A stretch of 64,000 bases of DNA. Origin: Axinella damicornis. Its lineage: Eukaryota; Porifera; Demospongiae; Axinellida; Axinellidae. The notes under the pieces were generated by a model. It did not search any database. It was not told the DNA's origin and saw only the letters and a program-made list of their open reading frames with translations. The translations under genes were made by a program, and so were the position numbers. Location: contig OZ007505.1 in NCBI GenBank assembly GCA_963931865.1, forward strand, positions 3,764,868 to 3,828,867, read 5' to 3'. This document shows positions 1 to 12,095 of the stretch, piece after piece (positions within the stretch are counted from its first letter, which is position 1; the number at the start of each line of letters is the position of its first letter).

Positions 1-6
1 ACCCAC

Positions 7-3000
7 CTTGCGGTAGGTGGTGGGAGAGATGCAGTTGTCTTCGAGAGCAGTCTTGAGGGTCCTCTTGTTCCTCTCCGAGTCCAAACGTGTAAACATGATG
101 CTCCCTCCCTCCTCATCATGGGTCTGGGGCAGGCTCTGACGTAGGGTGGCCATCTCCATCTTAAGATTCTCTACCTTGTTGGAAAGGTTTGCTATGGTCT
201 CCTGTGGAGGAGAGGGGGAGGTGGAGGAGAGGGGGAGGTGGAGGAGAGGGGGGAGGTGCAGGAGAGGGGGAGGTGGAGAGTAAAGAGATAGTGTGAAGCT
301 TTTCTAAACACAATCTTCAGACCACCCTAGGGCTGAACAGCAGACATGCACGATGTAATAGACCTTATATTCAGCAAAATGAAATTCTGTTGCTATGACA
401 ACGACAAACCTTTGTACCTGTTGGTCACCATGCAGATAGGCTGCATCCCAGATTTGAAGTAAATTGGATGTAGAGTGTCCAAATATGGCTTGCCCTCCAA
501 TGGAGATGATTTTGTATGCATGGACTTCAATGGGAAAAATTGGGAGGACACTGTCATCCGGTTTACTTCAAATCTGGGATGCAGCCTATCTGCATGGTGA
601 CCATTGGGTACAGGGGTTGTCATTGTCATAGCAACAGAATTTCATTCCAGCCAAGTAAGGGCTATTGCCTGAAGTGTACCTTGCTCTCCTGTAGCTCGAT
701 TTTGTGGGTCTCCTCTGTCTGCCGCAGTCGACGTTTGAGCTGTACCGTCACCTCCCTTAGTTCCTCCTCCCTTGTGCCATCCTCCCTCTCCTCCTCTCCT
801 TCTCCCCTGTCCATCAAACCAACTCTTGCAAAGCTCTCTTGCAGCGTCTGCTCAATCTGATGAAGCATCAGTGCCAGACTGAACCTCATCTGTGTGATCT
901 CACCCTGCACCTCCTGTCCCCTGTCCAGCGTATGTACCTCCAGAGATTTCAAATCCTCAACTTCGTTTGCAGTACTCTCGTACTCGGACAACAACTCCAC
1001 AACGGCATTCCTGAACTTCATCATCATGTCATAGGCTTTTGTCCACTCGGTCACAACAGGGTGGTCGAACGTGAGATGGAGCTGTGGAGAGGTGGAGTGG
1101 TGGGAGAGCCTGGACTGAGCCAGTATGCTGTGGATGGGGGGTCGTACTGGGGCATTGCTGGCACCAGAGGCAGAGTGGAGGGGTGAGCCAAATGGAGCAC
1201 GTTCGAAGCTAGTGACTGATTGTTGAAGAGACGAAGGAAAGAATGCCGGGCTGCCAAATTGCAATGTTGCATCGTCCTCAAAGGGTACTTCGTCCATCTG
1301 GAGGGCAACTGGGGGGATGGTGACAGAGGAGGAGAGGTCGGGAGGGAGTGATCTGGGTGTTGACTTGCCAGAAGGCTCAGACCACTGCACACTGCGATTT
1401 ACCAAGTCTCCCAGCGGTATTTTCTCTGTTGTCAGTCTCCCAGCGGCGCTCTCCACCTCCTGCTGAAGTTGATGCACCAGTGCCTGTTGCTCCTGCTGTG
1501 CCACCACTGTTTGCTGAAGCTCATGCTCAACTTGCTGCTTCTGTGCCTCCACTGCAGACAGCTGCTCCTGAAGGGAGTCATTCTGACATTCCATCTTACT
1601 GATCTGGTCATTCAAGTTTGACATGTCTTTCTTCAGGGAGCCCATCTCACTTCTGTGTGCGTTCTCAACCTCGACTAGCTGTACCCGAAGGGCTGTAACA
1701 GTCTTGCGGGACTTGGCCTTCACATCACTCAATTCATCTCTTAATTTCTTCTCTCTCGTTTCACCCTCCATTTTTACTCTACCCACATAGCTACTGGACA
1801 TCAGTGCTTCCTCCTTACCAACTTCCACAACCGTCTCTCCCTGATCATCATCCACACCTGTCTCCTCAGCTTCCACCGGACTGGCCCCACCTCCTTCTTC
1901 CTCCTCCTCTCTTGCCTCCATATCCTCATCTTCTGGTACATCAAAGAGATCTTCCTCCATCAAACTCTTCAGCTGGTCCTCATAGCGACCACGCATCTCC
2001 TTCACCTCACTTTCATGCTCTGCACGAAGAGACTCAATCTCCACCCGAAACTTCTCCTCCATTTCCACCTTCTCTGCCAGCACTTTCTGGTGGGTCTCTC
2101 GTTCTTGGGACAATGCTGCTTCCAGTTCGCGAACCTTTCCCTCATCCACCTTCACAACCTCTTTAACAATTTGCTCCGTCTTGGGAGGAGCACTTTGCAT
2201 CTTTTCCAACTCTATCTGGGCCTTCCGGAGAGCAGCTTGCAGGCTGGTCAGTTCCATCTGAAGCGAATCATTAGTCACTTGGAGCTTCTTCATCTGGTCA
2301 GCTGCCTTCCGCAACCTCGTACATTCAGCACTCTTGGATTCAACCTGCTTCTGCAGTTGGTCGCACTTTTCTTTGCTCTGCTCTAACTCACCTCGCACCA
2401 CCTGCAGCGTGTTGCTCAACCCCTGCACCTCCTCCTGTGATTTCAACAGCGCCTTTTCCATTTTCTTCCTCCCCTTCTTTGTGTCTGGATAGGTAGCCAC
2501 TATGGAAAAAAGCTGTCCCATCTCATGCTTGATTTCCAGAAGCCTCTGTGCTGCATCCTGTGCTGTCTTGAGTGCACTCTCCAGCCCCTGCGTCACGTCT
2601 GTAAAGTTGATCTCATCCGCTGCAACCTCGTTCAGCATCTGCTGAGTGCTCCCAGCCTGAGTCTCAAGGAAGAAGTCTTGCAGTGATTCAAGCAGCTTCT
2701 CTCTACTTTCACACATCTCCTCATATCCCACAATGAACACTGTGAGGTGCTGTTGGTATTTCACTCGCATTCGTGGGTCCGAAAGCATTTCGTACAACTC
2801 CAGAGGGTCTTCCATCAGCTGAAAATTTACATCACTTTTGCTGGTATCAACTTCTAATGCGTGACATTCAAACTCATTCAGGGTGTCGTTGATGCGTCCA
2901 TGGATTTTCTCAAGTTCGATCTTTGTTTCTTCCTTCTTCCTCCGTTTCTTTGCCTCCTCTGCTTCAAGCAGAACCTGCTGTGCTGGATCTAGAGACAGGT

Positions 3001-3064
3001 CATTCTGACTGTAGCTCCCAACAGGTGGGATGTTGATGACGGCTACTGTAGCTGGGGCATTCAT
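7..3064 (-). CDS. Long coiled-coil protein, 5' part (partial, runs off left edge)
   Basis: Two coding exons are visible on the minus strand: 3064-680 (795 codons) and 201-7 (65 codons). The intron between them starts with GTACAC at 679 and ends with CAG at 204-202. Both junctions are phase 0, and the reading frame continues from ...LQESK into ETIANLSNKVENL. A further donor, GTGGGT, occupies 6-1, so more exons lie outside. The ATG at 3064 is directly preceded by a CAG acceptor, implying a non-coding first exon. In the protein, an N-terminal basic stretch (KKRRKKEE) is followed by a helical region, then heptad-rich coiled coil (about 200-380), a very acidic patch (about 385-425), more coiled coil to about 560, a Ser/Pro-rich linker and a third helical part. 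There is no catalytic motif and no signal peptide. I do not recognise the family. A centrosomal, ciliary or trafficking scaffold is possible but unproven. Confidence 0.75.
379..645. mobile_element. Foldback (MITE-like) element in an intron of the coiled-coil gene
   Basis: The sequence starting ATGAAATTCTGTTGC at 379 is repeated inverted up to 645, with arms of roughly 85 bp that differ at scattered positions. The flanks TTCAGCAAA (370-378) and TCCAGCCAA (646-654) match at 7 of 9 positions and look like an aged 9-bp target duplication. It carries no coding capacity. The short open frames over it are by-products of the inverted repeat. Confidence 0.65.
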
Positions 3065-3572
3065 CTGGAAGACACAGTGATCATTTTAGTACAAGTATAG
3101 TTGGAGAAATACTTTGTACATACTAGTACTGTTGTTTTTGCACACTGAAAACCTGTGTCAATGTTACTGAGATATAGTAGGTCAACTGTTTGGTAACTGC
3201 TAACCTTCCCAACTGTCAAAATCGCAGCGAAATCGGAGATCAGCTTAGCTTGTAAACCGTTGCTATGGAGCTTTGGAGCTCCGCCCCAACAGTGCGATGG
3301 GCATGGGCCGGGCGCGGGCATGGGCATGGGCCGGGCGCCGGCGGCGGGGCTGAAACGAGCGTGTCATAATGACGTAATGTAGTATTGCACAAATACAATC
3401 AAGTACAAAGTACATGTACGTTGGTTGTGCAATACCCTGTGGCCTGGTTCTTGGGTATAAAAGGTCTGCAGCAGTGAGCAGCGAATTGTCGCCCTTCAGC
3501 TCTCGGGAAGCCAGCGCATTGGAAGGAGACAACGCTACTGGAACCATCAACCACCCTCTCTCTGTCATTGTT
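3065..3572. promoter_or_regulatory. Divergent promoter between the coiled-coil and CHY-finger genes
   Basis: Only about 500 bp separate the two start codons. On the plus strand there is a good TATA box, TATAAAAG at 3456-3463, about 110 bp before the ATG at 3573. A CRE-like TGACGTAA sits at 3370-3377. A GC-rich block with GGGCATGGGCCGGGCG repeats covers about 3297-3350. The motif GTTGCTATGG near 3260 resembles an RFX X-box half-site and could serve the minus-strand gene. On the minus strand, AAG followed by GTTAGC near 3209 could be the donor of that gene's non-coding first exon, joining the CAG acceptor at 3067-3065. Initiation sites are inferred, not seen. Confidence 0.55.
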
Positions 3573-6517
3573 ATGCTAAGTGAGACCTCACCGCAAGTAG
3601 CGCAAGTTGAGGACCCCGGTGGTGGTAGTTTAGCTAAAGGGACGCGTAGTTTAGGAGTAGCTACTTCTACACTTGAGGGAAACATTTCATCCAGGCCGAG
3701 TGCCCGACAGTACAAGCAGCAACCATGCAAGTACTTCCTCAGTAAGCGAGATTGTCCGTTTGGGGTGCGTTGCCGCTACCTCCATGCCAACCCTCGAGTT
3801 GACCCTGAGGGCGGAAGAGAAGATGGGAGACAAACCTGCCGCTATTTTCTCTCCTCCGGCACATGCCGCTATGGTAGTCGATGTAAATATCTCCACCCCT
3901 CGTCCCACAAACTATTGACCAAGCACCATTCTACTGAACCAGAGTACGATGTTTCTCCTCCCCGGAAGACATCTGGGGAACTGGAATTGCGTTCCTCCAC
4001 CCACCCCCAGCCACTCCTGGATGCCTCCTCTTTCCCCAGCATGAAGGAGAAGGGGAGGCAAGCCGTTCATGTGCATGGTGAGTACCTTGTACTTTGTCAC
4101 ATGACAGCCTCATTTCTAGGCCTGCACCATTCCCAAGAGAGCTTGGGAACAAGGCCAGTCATATGATCTTCTGTTTTCATCCTTAACCACCCACACACAC
4201 ACACACACAGCTGGTCCCCCTTCCCATCCTCCTCCTCCTTCCACCACTCACGCGTCCAAGCAGCAAAGACACGGCCCTTCTGAGCTCTCATTGGATGCCT
4301 TCTTCCAGAGGGCAAAGGCAACAAAGCCGTACCCACAGGTTCCACGCCCCCCTCCCAGGAAAGCCAACACTCCCTCTGAACTGAGACAGGTACGTTGACA
4401 CCAGTAGTCATAACTCAGTTTTCCATGGACACCTTTGTAGCTCATAACTGTGAAAATTTTCCATTATAACAGAAAACGTGCACGATATGTGATACAACTC
4501 CCTTCCTCCTCCTCCCTCCCTCCCCTCCCTCCCTCCTTTTCCCTCCCTCCTCCTCCCTACCCTCCCTCCTCCCTCCCTCCCTTCCTCCCTCCCTCCCTCC
4601 CTTCTTCTCCCTCCCTCCCCTTCTTCTCCCTCCCTTCTTCCTCCTCCCTCTTCCTCCTCTTCCCTTCCTTCTCAGGTGGAAGTGGACCAGCTGCTGACAA
4701 GGTTCCCTGGGAACCAGTGCCAACTGGTGGAGAAGGGGAAGGAGAGAATATCGTACCGCATCACTCTCACACCATCGGACCCTCAGTGGGTAAGTGGCAA
4801 GACTAATGCGTAGGGGTATTCTTGAATTGCTGGCTGTGCTGTTGTAGCAGGTCTAGACTGCATGTATAGTATCATCTTGTATCCCTGTCTGCAGTAGACC
4901 CTAGTTATAGCAAACAACAGATGTGTGGGTCTATATAATTTGTGAGGATACGGTGGTCACTGTGCATGAAAAATGGTGTAACTCCCTTATATGGTGAAGC
5001 CAATTAGGAGTACAAAGTTTCAAGCTTGTTTGTCATACTCAAGCACTGCACAATAACGCGCACTGATAGAAGACAAAGGTGTATGAAATATTTGTTACTT
5101 CCTTTTTCTGCTTACACCAGACACTAAAAGATCCCTCATTCATTCACTTCCTCTCTCCACACACACACCGACACACACGCAGTCCTTCTCCTACAAGACA
5201 GTGGACCTGCTGGTGACTTTCCCTGCTGAGTACCCCTCCCAACCATTTACAGTGGAACTTCCTAACGACCAGGGGCTGCCCTCCACCATCATTGCCCATG
5301 GAAACCAGATTATTGCAGATCATGTGACTTCCATGCATTTAAAAGGGGAGAGCACAGGGCTTCCATTCCGACCGTTTTTGCACTGGCTGGACAAACACTT
5401 GCAGGAGATATTCCACGAGGGAACTAAGAAGGTGGGCACAAAGCCAAGGTGGCTGAGTAGGATGTGTGGATGTGTGTAGTATGTGGCACAAAATTAGCAG
5501 AAACTGGGGAATATAGGATCCACTTACGTGCAGAGCATGCCTCATGCACAAGTTATTGTCTGCTGGCGCTGGAGTTAGAGGATCTCAGTGATAAATCACC
5601 CGGCCTTTTCCGAACCCCAAGGTGCAAAAGGGTTGTGGGTTGACTCTCAGAGTTTCTATCATCCATGCTGTCGCATGGTCTCCAATCCCTCAGTTGTACT
5701 TTAACCCCTGGCGCTAAGTGCTTAGCAATTGTTTTCATCCACTCACTACAGGTTGTAGCCTTCCAACTATCATCAAAGTCACCTGACTGCCCCTCCCCTG
5801 CCACACCCACCAGTGACCACACCCACTCTGACGTAGACACCAGTTGTGAGAAGAATGAGGGAGAGGAGGGGGAAGAGGATAGGGAGGAGGAGGAGAGGGA
5901 GGAGGAGGAGGAGGAGGATAGTGAGGGGGAGGAGGAGGAGGATAGTGAGGGGGAGGAGGAGGAGGATAGTGAGGGGGAGGAGGAGGAGGATAGTGATGGA
6001 GAAAGTGAAGGGGAGGAGGAAGAAAGGAGGGGTGCTCCCTTGCTTCCAGCCAAGAGGGGTACGGAGATCCGTCTGCTGGAACTGCAGCTGAGTGAGGGGG
6101 TGGGGACGGTGCAGTGTGCAGCAGTTAAGCTGGTGGTGGGGTGTACCCGCTGCAAGGCACAGCAGGATGTGACGGCCAGTGCAGAGAGGTGAGTTTCGGT
6201 TGTGTACAATAGCAGCCGATAAGCATTTACAGTTCGTTTCTGTTGTACGGTTGTTACACGGTATGAGTGCTAATCTTTGTCCTGCCACACAGTTTATCAG
6301 TCTCTCCCTTCCTTCCCAGCCCCGTCTCCCGAGTGTGCATGCGCTGCCAGTCCTGCTACACCGTCATCTATCACCCCTCCATCCTCCACACCAACACATC
6401 CACACTTGGGTTTCTTGATCTACAAGGGTAAGCTGCTTACTGTACCACGAATGTAGAATCGTGGGTTAAAATATTTTTGAGTCACTTTTGCGGGAAAAGG
6501 GATATACATTTCTGCAC

Positions 6518-6576
<59 letters not shown>

Positions 6577-7741
6577 CACAAGCTGCCTCCCTGTTGACCT
6601 TGTCCTCCTTGGGTGCAAAGTCAACATCAGCTGTCTGGAGTGTGGCCGGGAGAACCAGACGCAGGGACTCGGCTACGGCCAGCCGAGGGACCTGTGGTGC
6701 CGGAAGTGTCACACCAAGCTGGCTGTGGGGGTGGGGCAGAGCAAGTTTGTCAACCATCAGCCGGGAGTAGTGCTTGGTAAGGGTGTGAGGGGGAGGGATT
6801 AGGGTGTGAGGGGGAAGGGAGTGAAGTAGTTGTGAAGAGATGAAATATCTTCATCTAAACATTTTGAATTTAATATCACATCTCCTACCATTCACACAAC
6901 ACATGCTAATACACACACACACACACACACACACAGTCCCCTCCACCCCTCCTCCTGCCCTCCCTGGGTCTCGCCAGCAGCGTGACCCTCTAGTGCAAGA
7001 GGGCAAGCCTCTGCCGGAGTACGGTACATGTCTGCACTACAAGAAGAGCCATAGGTGGCTGAGGTGAGGTGGGAGGAGGGGTAGGGGGAGGGAGGGGGAG
7101 TGGGAGGGAGGGGGAGTGGGAGAGGTAGGGAAGGGGAAGAAAATACCATGGATATTTGTTCATGGCCCACACAGTGGGACATTTCTGCTTTCTTGCCTTG
7201 TACTCCATCACACACACACACACACACACAGTTCACTCAGTGCACCCCTCCACACACATGCACACATACACTTCTAATACTGCATACACTCTTCATGCAC
7301 ACGTAGGTTCCCCTGCTGTGGCAAGGCGTATCCCTGTGACATTTGCCATGACTCGAGTGAGGACCATCCGATGGAGAGAGCCAACCGCATGATCTGTGGC
7401 TACTGTGCTAAAGAGCAGGTGGGCTAGCTTCTGTTGGAAGCCTCGCAGCATGACAGTTAGTGAACCTTTATGAAGAACATACACTTGCTTCCAGTATAAC
7501 ACGTAGTTCTCCCAACAGGAGTTCTTTTTGGGTCGGGCAGGCATTTGGTTTCCGGACTGTGTGTGTCTACTGTCTACACTTTATTGAGTTGTGACTTGAG
7601 CATATCTGTGTGTATTACATCACAACAAGTTGTACATCACGACAATGAGTGCCTGCATGCATACAGCTGTTTCAGCTTACAATGTAGTGATTTGGTCTCC
7701 CTTTCTCCTTCCTACCCTCCTCCCTCCCTTCCTCCCACCTT

Positions 7742-7773
<32 letters not shown>

Positions 7774-8330
7774 CTGCAGCCCTACACAGGCAGCAAGCCA
7801 TGTGTCTCCTGTGGCTCTGACATGGCCCAGATTAAGAGCCGTTCCTACTGGGAGGGAGGACTTGGGTGTAGGAACAAGGCTAAGATGAACCGGTACGTCT
7901 ATTACCGCTAAATGCTTGTCATTGATTACACCCCAAGTGGTGTAGGAAATGTCTCTAAGTAATGTACTGGTAAGGGAATGAATAGTCTGCATAAGTTATA
8001 TTCGGGTACTAGGAATAGCTATAAAATGGGCTTTGATATCTTGGACAATGATGGTATTTGGCAACAAAATTTGTTGCCCAATACCGTCATCGTCCAAGAT
8101 CCAGTTGATATCGAAGATTGCTGAGCATGGTAATACGACTCTCAAGGACAAAAAAGACTTGCCAATGCATTACAAAATTAGAGCCGCAATATTTCTCCGT
8201 ACATACCAAATGCACACACACACATAGCAATGACCGTCACAAGTACTCCAGCTCCAATGTAAAGACAGCCTCGAAGAAGGGAGAGAGAGTTGGACAGGCG
8301 GGAAGGGCCAGCCATACCAACAAGACATAA
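3573..8330 (+). CDS. CCCH / RWD-like / CHY-type zinc finger protein, 11 exons, complete
   Basis: Exons: 3573-4077, 4211-4389, 4676-4789, 5183-5431, 5752-6188, 6320-6427, 6631-6776, 6937-7063, 7307-7418, 7780-7892, 8228-8330 (TAA). All introns are GT-AG and the phases agree, giving about 730 residues. The ATG at 3573 was chosen because the earlier in-frame ATG at 3414 lies upstream of the TATA box. In order, the protein has two CCCH fingers of spacing C-x8-C-x5-C-x3-H (about residues 50-105; typical RNA-binding type), a Pro-rich linker and an RWD-like fold (exons 3-4, with FPAEYPSQPF). An acidic repeat of EEEEDSEG units in exon 5 has CK2-like serines. Zn-ribbon-like CxxC pairs (exons 5-7) and a CHY finger follow (exons 8-10: CLHYKKSHRW ... 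CCGKAYPCDICHD ... CGYCAKEQ ... CVSCGSDM). The tail is basic. CHY fingers bind several zinc ions and occur in ubiquitin ligases and in yeast Hot13. The RNA or ubiquitin role here is inferred. Confidence 0.9.
4497..4671 (+). repeat. Long pyrimidine (CCT/CCCT) tract in intron 3 of the CHY gene
   Basis: About 175 bases of almost pure C and T in the plus strand, mostly CCTCCCTCC units, run right up to the CTCAG acceptor of exon 3 at 4675. It is an extended polypyrimidine tract and could form triplex or G-rich structures on the other strand. The proline/serine-rich open frames across it are not genes. Confidence 0.8.
6515..6573 (+). repeat. (CA)n microsatellite in intron 6 of the CHY gene
   Basis: An almost uninterrupted run of about 29 CA units lies about 60 bp before the acceptor at 6630. 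Shorter CA runs lie close to or directly against the acceptors of exons 2 (about 4192-4210), 4 (about 5158-5180), 8 (6911-6936), 9 (7210-7230) and 11 (8213-8224). Confidence 0.9.
7745..7770 (+). repeat. Run of 26 cytosines beside the exon 10 acceptor
   Basis: A homopolymer of 26 C is followed at once by TCTCTGCAG, the acceptor of exon 10 of the CHY gene. It serves as the polypyrimidine tract and is likely length-variable. Its exact length in the assembly may be unreliable. Confidence 0.9.
8038..8100. repeat. Short foldback hairpin in intron 10 of the CHY gene
   Basis: ATCTTGGACAATGATGG at 8038 is answered by its near-perfect inverse up to 8100, giving arms of about 30 bp around a 2-3 base centre. 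GATATC occurs on both outer sides (8035 and 8107). It probably derives from a miniature inverted-repeat element. No clear target duplication was found. Confidence 0.6.
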
Positions 8331-11205
8331 CTAATGATGTATGCAATAGCTACCGTTATGTATGAACCGTCAAATGCGTAGGTGTTTACGTGATTGGATT
8401 ATTAGTGCGATAGTTTTGTCTATACACACAATTTGAACCCTTTGTTTCCATGCAGCTGTTTTCAATTAAAGACCCAATGGGCACCGCCTTATAATTAATT
8501 GATGTCGCTCGTATACAGTGACTAACTTGTAGTGTCTCTGTGTGTGCGAGCACATAACATTGGGAATGGAGTCATTACATTCATTTGCTCTATTCAATCT
8601 TTTTTTGTCTCTGACAGGATCTAGACTTCAGTTAAATTTGGGGCTTATGTCCACATTGAATCTTCACTTGAAGTGAAGCATAAATCCCTGTACCGAAGTC
8701 TTGAGTTATCTTTGGATGCTCATCTCCTTCCCGCAATGCTCGCAAACGAGTTTCATTTCATTCACTCATCATTTGAATGTGAAACAAACCAGTTCTCTCC
8801 GGACAATTACCTCCTCTGCTCGAGAGGGATCGATCTCTTCATGGGGGAAGAAGAGAGAATCCCTAGCTGACAGAGCAGCAGCTGGGTTTCACTTTTGAAT
8901 GCTCATCTTCTCAAGGACAATTTAGAAAGTTCAGACAAAAATATAGCTATGGAACCCATTCACTGGCAACTTAGTCCTCAGACTTGAAAGCCATGTGCTA
9001 GCTAGCTGTTGTGGATGGATGATGAACAGTAGCTATGCCAGCTGCGCCTGAGAATGTCTAGCCAGACGTACAATTGTGTGAGTGCACATTTCAGATCAAG
9101 TAGCTGGAAGTTTTGATTGTTCCTCAGGCTCCACACTCCACAGCATTACTTTTTTGTTGTTGTGAGGCTATAGCCCTTCCAACAAGATCGAGCACATGAT
9201 GACATCATTGTTACTGCAATGGTGATGATGTCATCTGATCATGCGCTCTTGCTTTCAGTTGCATGGATGCATGGCATATGGAAATGAGCTCAAGGAACTC
9301 GAGATAATAATTATGGAGCTAGCTACTGCCAGCCTACTGGATGTGAATGTGTTCACCACTGCATGCATCCAGTTTGTGGCTTGTGACCAGACTACTAGTA
9401 GTGTAGTGTAAGCAGACAGACTTACTCATGACAAAAATCTTACTCACCCAAATATAAGCAAGCAGTGTAAGCAAGAGAAAGCAAACAGACAGCTACTGAA
9501 CATATTTCCTACATTCCCAGGACCTGACTGAATGTTCACGGCCTCACATATACTTTGTATTAGCCAAACAAATTGGTTCCAACCACATGGTCACCATGGT
9601 TACAGACATCTGAGGAGACAGTGGTTATGAGAGTTTCATTTTGGTCATATATTATAGTGGCACTCTTCAGCCTGAGCCCTCAGTCGGTGATTCCGTGTTC
9701 AGTGGCAGGATATGATTGTATCGTATTATTGCATAAGGCAACCAAAAAGGAAACGTAGCTATATGATGGGCTGATGAAGGCACCAGTAGCTACAGTGAGA
9801 GGGTTAATGCCTCCACTGCAGCATGCTCATTGCTGCATGAAAGCCGTGCAATGTTGAGAGATTATGATACAACAAGATACTGTACTAACCAACTGTCATC
9901 AGTGAGTGCACTTTGTCACTTTCAGCTGCATGCTATACTTAATTGTCATAGCAGTATTTACAATTTCAGTTGCCGTATACAACAATCATTGATCAATGTG
10001 GTTGTAAACAATGAATTAGAAATTGGTGGGAATTTATAGTTTTCTTGCTATCTCTGTGCTACTCCCATAACATACTTTCCAGTGTTGTTTGTGGTGCATT
10101 ACGTTATTATGCTTATCATGTAATTGTTACATTACGTTTGCATTTGCCATGCATTACGTATACTCCTCCAAGTGACCTAGTCCCGTCCGTCCCCACAACA
10201 CTGATCATATGACTGATGGTCACAACATCATGCATATTCACACTAAATGCAAACATGTATCAGCACGATAGTCACTGTAATATGAAAGTTTGTTGTGGCT
10301 AGAAACTGCTATTACTCCTCCATGTGATCATGACCTAGTCCCGTCCATCCCCATGACATGCACTGATGGCCACAACATTATACCTACTACATTCAAACAT
10401 GCATCAGCACACTAGTCACTACGTGTAATATGAAAGATTGTTGTAGCTAGAAAGTTAGAAACTGCGGCTACCTCCCATGCATGGCAAATGCTGCAGTTAA
10501 CTTTCTAGCCACAACAATCCTTCATATCATGTAGTGACTAGTGTGCTGATGCAGTCTTCTGTTTTTTACTCCTCCATAAGCATAAAGTGATTTTTCAATT
10601 GTAGCTAAGGCTGTGTCCCAGAGACTTGTCCCTGTGTGGGATCCGGGATGTCACTTCAGTGCAGAGTGTTTTTGTCAAACTCTGAAGGCTGCATGTTAAC
10701 TGCCATAAGCCATATATATGGCCTGGGACCAAGGTTAGCTGTAAGTGCAAACTGGAAGACACAACCCGATTCCACTGAAGATATATCCTGGCCTGATTCC
10801 AATCGAAGGCATCATTCTACCAGCTGTTCTGATGAGTGAAAAGGTGCAAATAATTATTATTCGAAAACATCTGACATAGCACGTCACCATGCGCTCTTGC
10901 CTAGGATAAATGGAGATCCCTTGCGGATGGAATTGTGGGCCTGGGTGGATGGCTGTACAAGCATATACCTGAGTAGATATCTCTCAACAGAGGCTTGGAA
11001 TGCTGATATGCATGGCTATTAGCTAAATGCACATGAATCTCACCCTAACCAACCCCCAGATTCTGAATAATAGTGTTTTTTGCAGCGGTGGATTGAGGCT
11101 AGAAATTGATGCTAGTCTCATTCCCAGGCCAAGGAAGGTGGTGGTCTGTACATGGGACTACCGAGACCCAGGCAGAGTCAGAGATGATAGATTATATCAC
11201 GAAAT
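8331..11205. other. Spacer between CHY gene and receptor array, repeat modules
   Basis: No gene is supported here. From about 9770 the sequence matches the region upstream of gene 6 (about 53400-53780) and, in part, the region beyond gene 6 (about 62330-62580). Shared landmarks are GAGAGGGTTAATGCCTCC, ATCATTGATCAATGTGG and CTCCAAGTGACC. From 10615 to 10800 a module with TGTCCCTGTGTGGGAT and GGACCAAGGTTAGCTGTAAG recurs near 17690, 50570 and 62755. These modules are part of the duplicated 5' flank of the receptor genes. Confidence 0.6.
10401..10552. repeat. Imperfect inverted repeat, arms about 60 bp
   Basis: GCATCAGCACACTAGTCACT at 10401 returns inverted at 10533-10552, and the similarity continues inward to the centre near 10480 with small indels. 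A further direct copy of the arm starts near 10255, so this looks like an inverted duplication of a tandem unit rather than a transposon. Confidence 0.6.
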
Positions 11206-11530
11206 GAAATCGTCATTTTAACGCAGCTGCTATAATATTGTCAAGTATAACAATGTGTGGACATGGGATACTGAGCAATATTGTTGTTTTAACGTAGTTG
11301 TGTTATCTCAGTTGTAGCTAAGTAGTTAGATTCTATGATAAAGTCATCATTACTGTGATATATAGCTATGGTAAGTTTTGTAAATTTATAGTCTCTAGTC
11401 TTTGCACATCTTTTGTGCTGCACTATCTAGTCTTAAACTCTGTGTTGTATCCGAAAGTTGATTGAATCTGACATATCAAGAACAGTTGAACTACCGGGTG
11501 CGTTGCATCAAGACATTGCAATTGCAACGG
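11206..11530 (+). promoter_or_regulatory. Conserved upstream block of receptor gene 1 (promoter / first exon candidate)
   Basis: This block is shared in order with the upstream regions of genes 2, 3, 4 and 6. It has two or three copies of a unit with TTTTAACGTAGTTGTGTT and TCTCAGTTG, a GATAAAGTCATCATTA element, then TGTTGTATCCGAAAG and GTTGCATCAAGACATTGCA. In genes 2-5 the block ends in a splice donor, but here no good donor is visible at the matching place. The matching acceptor before the start codon (TTCATGCAG, ending 12048) is present. Confidence 0.45.
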
Positions 11531-12095
11531 CTACCAGGAGTGCGGTTGCCCCTCGTTGCAATTTAGAATTTAAATTCCTGGGGAGAAATTATGCCCCTCG
11601 CAGGAAAATAAGTTAATTATCAAATACGGTAAATACAATGAGAGCTAGTAGCAGTTTTTACACCATGTAGCTAAATTGGCATTTGGAACCTGGGAAACCA
11701 AGTTGAGCCACAGATGCACACTGTTATTGAGTGCGTGAAAATTGACTCAGTTTTGCTACGACACAGGCAGAAGTGTGTAGCTAGCAATTTACAGTTACGA
11801 TACAGACAGATATAGCTATAGACAGACATGGCTCGTGTACTACACGTCTATGTGGGGCTCACTTAGGCTTGTCCCAATAATAGTGACTATTCTGATATTA
11901 TGCAACTGAAGCTAGGATTGGCACGCAAAGGTTGTGCAGGGAACACAAGCTGACTATGAATCATGATTATTTGCCTTGCTTATAGTGCTTGGCAATCACT
12001 GCTTCCATGGCAATTTAAACATGGCAATGATGTTATTAATTCATGCAGGCAAACGAAACTTTGTCTCTGCCAGGTGTCACTCCGATCCACTAGCC

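Noticed and set aside
3414..3572. Earlier in-frame start of the CHY gene at 3414
   Set aside because: It lies upstream of the TATA box at 3456, so the transcript should not include it.
4442..4806. Serine/proline-rich or lysine/glycine-rich small proteins
   Set aside because: Both are translations of the pyrimidine tract in intron 3 of the CHY gene.
5553..6288. Minus-strand leucine/serine-rich frames of 169-218 codons
   Set aside because: They are the antisense of exon 5 of the CHY gene, whose acidic codons read as Leu/Ser runs on the other strand.
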